Position numbers and translations under genes: made by a program
Part shown: positions 34,385 through 37,746 of the stretch, one piece after another
Numbering within the stretch: position 1 is the first letter of the stretch
Layout of the letters: each line of letters begins with the position of its first letter
NCBI GenBank assembly: GCA_022562295.1
Contig: JADFPO010000028.1
Coordinates: 1 to 37,746 of the forward strand
DNA from: Gemmatimonadota bacterium
Lineage (GTDB): Bacteria > Gemmatimonadota > Gemmatimonadetes > Gemmatimonadales > GWC2-71-9
Direction: 5' to 3'
Length of the DNA stretch: 37,746 nucleotides
The notes under the pieces: model-generated
The model's database searches: none
The model's input: only the letters and a program-made list of their open reading frames with translations
Told to the model about the DNA's origin: nothing

Positions 34385-34548
34385 ACATTCCCCGTTCAGC
34401 TCCGGCCGCCGTGGGTCCCGTCGTTATTCAGGAGACCGCGGATGACGCGGAGGATGCGGGTGAACACGGATCAAATACTTTGTTTGGTGTGGAGGTGGGG
34501 GGTGGGATCCGCTGCTGTCCGTCCCATCAGCGTCATCCGCGGTTCCCC
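34385..34548. repeat. 164-bp interspersed repeat, copy 2
   Basis: Same length as copy 1 (15734-15897) and nearly identical. The inner part has perfect 14-base inverted termini, ACCGCGGATGACGC at 34435-34448 and GCGTCATCCGCGGT at 34530-34543. It lies between the divergent M14 peptidase and DUF5686 genes. The rest of 34241-34707 shows no gene and no clear promoter. Confidence 0.87.
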
Positions 34549-34707
34549 GCTGGTGTTTGGACGTCGAGTACCCGCCGCCGAAAGCTGGCCGGCTCACCCC
34601 CACCACCTGAAAGCTGCGAAACCTTTTTCCCTCGACTGACATATAACCTTTAGTATTCAGATCGCAGTCCCCCAACCGACACTGCCTTCGAAGGACCCCG
34701 GCATACG

Positions 34708-37104
34708 GTGCATGTGAAAAGACTCGCCAGCGTTCTGGCCATTGTGACGGCCATGGCCTCAGGGCCGCAGTCCGTGGTCGCCCGCCAGGCGGTCGACCGG
34801 CCGGTGATCGAGGGAACCGTGCTCGACACCGTTTCGAGCAAGCCGGTACGATTCGCAGTGGTGAGCGTGGCCGGCAGCAACATCTCCACGCTGACAAACC
34901 GGCAAGGTCAATTCCGCCTGACTCTGAGCCCAGGGGAGTGGGAACTGCAGTTCCGCAAGATCGGCTTTCGAATGGCGTCCGTCCGCGTGTTCGTCGCAGG
35001 GGATTCGACGCTCTCGATCGTCTTCCTCATCCCCATCCCGATCGAGCTGGAGACCATCACCGTCACGGCTGAGGGGGACGGGCCGGGAACGCGAATCATC
35101 CGGCAGGCCATCGCCCGAAAACAGGATCTTCTCTCACGTATCCACGACTACCGCTACGACGCGTACGTGAAGTTCGTCATCCGAGACCTGAACAAGGACG
35201 AAGATTCCACGGAGTCCATTGTACTCATCACGGAGTCGCAGACAACCGCGTACTGGGAGCAACCCGACCGTTACCAGGAAATCATCACGGCGCGGCAGCA
35301 GTCGAGCAACCTCAACGCCGAGAACAACCTCGTCTCGGTCGGCCAGATCGTGAACTTCAACACGAACCGTATCGATCTTCAGAAGTATTCGGTCGTCTCG
35401 CCTACAGCCGACGACGCCCTGAAACACTACCACTACCGGTTGCTGGATACACTGATCGTAGACAACCGAACCGTATTTCGCCTGTCGATCCAGCCGAAGT
35501 CGGAAGCCATACCGCTCTTTGTGGGAATGATCGATATCGCCGACTCGACATTCGATGTGCTGGCGATCGATGTCGGGGCAAACGACGCGGTGAGACTCGA
35601 CTTCCTCGACAACCTGCGGTACCGACAGCGCATGAAGGACATGGGCGACGGCTACTGGATGCCCGACGAGATTCGCTTCTCCGGCGAAGTCCACATCGGC
35701 ATCCCCATACCCGGGTTTCCCGAACACCTCTCCTTCGAACACACCGCGTCACTCCACGACTACCGTTTCGACGAGGGGCAGCCGCCCCCAAATCTCAGGG
35801 AATATCTCGTCGTGGTGGACGAAAACGCCGATGACGCCGACCCGGAAGAGTGGGAGGCCGGGCGAACCCTGGTGTTGACCGAAACGGAGCAGGCGGCCTA
35901 CGGGCGAATCGACTCTCTCGAAAACAACATCCCAATCGGCACCAAGCTGCTCTCCGGAGTGGCGACACTGGCGTTGAGCAATACGGCCGATTTCTTCCAC
36001 TTCAACCGCGTCGAGGGCGCGTATGTGGGAGCCGGAGCCACATGGCGCGACGTGTCGCCAGACTGGATTCTCCGCACCAAGACGGGGTACGACCTTGGAA
36101 GCGACGAGTGGCAATACCGCTTTGGCGCGCAACATCGTCTGGTCGAACACCGCAGGCTGTGGGTCGGAGGATTTTTCAGCGACGAAATCGTGCAGCGCCC
36201 CGCGATGGTTTCTGGCACCCGCAACTCCACCAATCTCGCCCTATTCGCCAAGGTGGACCCGCTCGATTATTACTCCCAACGCGGGTTCGGCGTCACGCTC
36301 TCGACGAAGCTGGTGGACTTCACCCAGCTCCGGGTTCAGTACAGCGACTTCGATCAGTCCTCAGTACCGGTCGTATCCGACTTCTCCCTGCTGGACAACG
36401 ACAAACTGCAACGGGCCAACCCAACCATTGTGGACGGGCGGCTTCGCTCGATTTCGGCGAGCGTCACATATGATTCGCGCCCACTCCTCAAGCGCAAGGG
36501 ACGCGATTTCCGCTTCAACACACTGATCTATACCCGGATCACACTTGGCGCCGAGTACGCCTCGCCCTCGTTCATCACGAACGACTTTGACTTTCGCAGG
36601 CTTGCCGTCAGGCTGCACCGGAGGCAACGCACGCTCAACATGGGTTTGACCACCATCGACGCGGTTGCCGGGACATCGGCCGGACGTCTTCCCACACAGC
36701 GGTACTTCACGGTCGATTTCGGCAACGGGGTGTTCTTTCAGCCCGCCGGTTTCAATACGATGGACGAGCGGAATTTCTCAGGAAACCGCGCCGCCATGTT
36801 CTACCTGAGTCACGACTTCGACCAGCAACTATTCCGTCGGAGCCGGATACCGCTGCTGCGGAGCGCGCCGTTCACCGTGAGCGTGCACGGTGGGGCGTTC
36901 TGGACGGACTTCGTGAACCACACGGCGAATCCCGGGGATGCCGCCATTCGCACCGCACCCACCGCCTACAGCGAACTCGGCTTCGGCATCGGCAACCTGA
37001 CACCGATGATCGCGCCGTTCAACTTCACGGTGTGGTTCACCTGGCAGCTCTCGTCGTACGACACGGGCCGGTTCGCCCTCGCGGTGGGGGTGCCGGGGCC
37101 GTAA
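34708..37104 (+). CDS. DUF5686 outer-membrane protein with carboxypeptidase-regulatory-like domain
   Basis: 798 residues from a GTG; a second GTG lies at 34714. A signal peptide at 1-26 precedes a CarboxypepD_reg-like beta-sandwich at about 32-110 (IEGTVLDTVSSKPVRFAVVSV, TNRQGQFRLTL). Then comes the DUF5686 part: GTRIIRQAIARKQDLLSRIHDYRYDAYVKF, and beta-strand-rich segments to the C-terminus with alternating aromatic residues, as in an outer-membrane barrel. The family is frequent in Bacteroidota and Gemmatimonadota and has no firmly established role. The last strand ends in GRFALAVGVPGP instead of a terminal Phe. A G-rich repeat array begins at its stop codon. Confidence 0.88.
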   Translation: MHVKRLASVLAIVTAMASGPQSVVARQAVDRPVIEGTVLDTVSSKPVRFAVVSVAGSNISTLTNRQGQFRLTLSPGEWELQFRKIGFRMASVRVFVAGDSTLSIVFLIPIPIELETITVTAEGDGPGTRIIRQAIARKQDLLSRIHDYRYDAYVKFVIRDLNKDEDSTESIVLITESQTTAYWEQPDRYQEIITARQQSSNLNAENNLVSVGQIVNFNTNRIDLQKYSVVSPTADDALKHYHYRLLDTLIVDNRTVFRLSIQPKSEAIPLFVGMIDIADSTFDVLAIDVGANDAVRLDFLDNLRYRQRMKDMGDGYWMPDEIRFSGEVHIGIPIPGFPEHLSFEHTASLHDYRFDEGQPPPNLREYLVVVDENADDADPEEWEAGRTLVLTETEQAAYGRIDSLENNIPIGTKLLSGVATLALSNTADFFHFNRVEGAYVGAGATWRDVSPDWILRTKTGYDLGSDEWQYRFGAQHRLVEHRRLWVGGFFSDEIVQRPAMVSGTRNSTNLALFAKVDPLDYYSQRGFGVTLSTKLVDFTQLRVQYSDFDQSSVPVVSDFSLLDNDKLQRANPTIVDGRLRSISASVTYDSRPLLKRKGRDFRFNTLIYTRITLGAEYASPSFITNDFDFRRLAVRLHRRQRTLNMGLTTIDAVAGTSAGRLPTQRYFTVDFGNGVFFQPAGFNTMDERNFSGNRAAMFYLSHDFDQQLFRRSRIPLLRSAPFTVSVHGGAFWTDFVNHTANPGDAAIRTAPTAYSELGFGIGNLTPMIAPFNFTVWFTWQLSSYDTGRFALAVGVPGP

Positions 37105-37330
37105 GGCGGGCAGACGGGCAGGCGGGCAGATGGGCGGAAGACAGGACGATCGAAGACGGTCAAGGACGATCAAGGACGGTCGAGGACGGACCGACGCCTC
37201 GACCGTCGGGAAGGGTTAGTGAGGGAAGTGGGACCGTCGGGCTGGGCGGGGCGGCGGTGGGGGCCCGTCGGGTGCGGGGTGGAGTGGGGCGGTACCGTCG
37301 GGTGGGCGTAGGCTGGGCCGGGGAGCTAGA
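37104..37330. repeat. Compound repeat tract between the DUF5686 and FmdB genes
   Basis: Three blocks follow each other: (1) from the stop codon to about 37135, octamer-like GGCGGGCA/GACGGGCA units; (2) about 37143-37195, ten-base units of the type GGACGATCAA or GGACGGTCGA; (3) about 37202-37310, a word near ACCGTCGGG at 37202, 37233, 37264 and 37294, a spacing of 30-31 bases. The last word returns at 37690, after the FmdB gene. No ORF is supported. Confidence 0.75.
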
Positions 37331-37362
37331 TTGACAGCGTCATCGCTTTCGAGACGCAAATC

Positions 37363-37608
37363 ATGCCCATCTACGAATACTCGTGCAATGCGTGCGGTAA
37401 CCAGTTCGAGGCGTTGGTCCGCAACAACAAAACGCCCGCTTGCCCGTCCTGTAAGGCGCAAGATCTCGAGCGGCTTCTGTCCCTCCCCACGGTTCAGTCC
37501 TCCAGCACACGAGCCGCGGCCCTCAGAGCCGCCAAAAAGCGGGACGCCGCCCAGGGGAAAGAGCGGATGCACACCCAGATAGAGTACGAGCGCAGCCACA
37601 ACGATTAG
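37363..37608 (+). CDS. FmdB-family zinc-ribbon protein
   Basis: 81 residues. The start MPIYEYSCNACGNQFE with Cys8, Cys11, Cys27 and Cys30 (ACPSCKAQDLERLLS) is the full FmdB regulatory/CxxC zinc ribbon, followed by a charged, Ala-rich tail. Members are small cytoplasmic zinc-binding proteins, originally named for a locus near formamidase/amidase genes; their role is mostly unknown. It is flanked on both sides by G-rich arrays, the second of which begins in its own stop codon. Confidence 0.92.
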   Translation: MPIYEYSCNACGNQFEALVRNNKTPACPSCKAQDLERLLSLPTVQSSSTRAAALRAAKKRDAAQGKERMHTQIEYERSHND

Positions 37609-37668
37609 GCGGACAGGCGGGCAGGCGGGCAGGCGGGCAGGCGGGCAGGCGGGCGGACGGTAGGACTG
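37607..37668. repeat. Octamer array (AGGCGGGC) starting at the FmdB stop codon
   Basis: AGGCGGAC is followed by five AGGCGGGC units, ending in GGCGGACGGTAGGAC. The same closing words occur on the opposite strand at 11756-11810. No gene is seen from 37609 to the window end. Confidence 0.85.
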
Positions 37669-37746
37669 GAGTGCGAGGCATACCATCTGACCGTCGGATG
37701 CGGAGTGGTGTGGTGTGGGCCCGCCGGGGTGAGCGGTGGAATGGCG

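Noticed and set aside
34600-34707. Promoter for the DUF5686 gene
   Set aside because: TAGTAT and TATAAC-like hexamers are present but no -35 box lies at an acceptable distance.
37104-37668. Repeat arrays as CRISPR
   Set aside because: Units are 7-10 bases in direct contact, with no unique spacers of constant length and no cas genes.

Overview
The window is GC-rich, densely coding chromosomal DNA from a Gram-negative bacterium. I infer Gemmatimonadota, or a close relative such as Acidobacteriota. The grounds are gene content: a PadR regulator overlapping a large 'ADOP'-type FtsX permease, a GWxTD-like secreted protein, a DUF5686/carboxypeptidase-regulatory outer-membrane protein, PEGA-domain Ser/Thr kinases, many lipoproteins, and a TRAP system with a TatT-type TPR lipoprotein. 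No rRNA, tRNA, CRISPR array or intact insertion sequence was seen, and no 16S gene is present to confirm the phylum.

Layout. 1-2254 (minus): a TPR-associated TRAP transporter operon, tatT, dctP, then dctQ running off the left edge. 2382-8330: a hairpin, a divergent GWxTD-like exported protein, a decayed GxxExxY gene, a YheT-type hydrolase, a TPR lipoprotein, an EVE-domain protein and a threonine/serine dehydratase. 8341-9097: a compact module of promoter/operator, Cys-containing MarR regulator, a second copy of the operator, a 32-residue Cys-Cys/Gly-rich peptide gene and a strong terminator hairpin. 9127-15527 (minus): an internally duplicated membrane protein with a near-consensus promoter, an exported aminopeptidase P, a UvrD-like helicase with an embedded DEDDh exonuclease, and a degenerate GGDEF protein. 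16365-19852: a zinc-ribbon/kinase/TM/PEGA/TonB_C-like protein followed by a paralogue in which an acidic repetitive linker replaces the kinase. 19889-21631 (minus): a hybrid histidine kinase. 21714-23942: an AT-rich palindromic island, a small leader ORF and an FG-GAP propeller lipoprotein. 24117-27184: PadR-ADOP operon. 27328-34195 (minus): a giant M14 metallocarboxypeptidase, an antiquitin-type aldehyde dehydrogenase and an anchored propeller protein. 34708-37608: a DUF5686 outer-membrane protein and an FmdB zinc ribbon.

The most unusual signals are: (1) the MarR/twin-operator/Cys-rich peptide module, which looks self-contained and may be a thiol or metal(loid) response; (2) the kinase and kinase-less paralogue pair; (3) a 164-bp repeat with 14-bp inverted termini in two copies, plus a GxxExxY gene remnant; and (4) several G-rich arrays of 7-10 bp period that lie flush against stop codons or just before start codons. 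Functions are assigned from motif reading only; no database search was possible.
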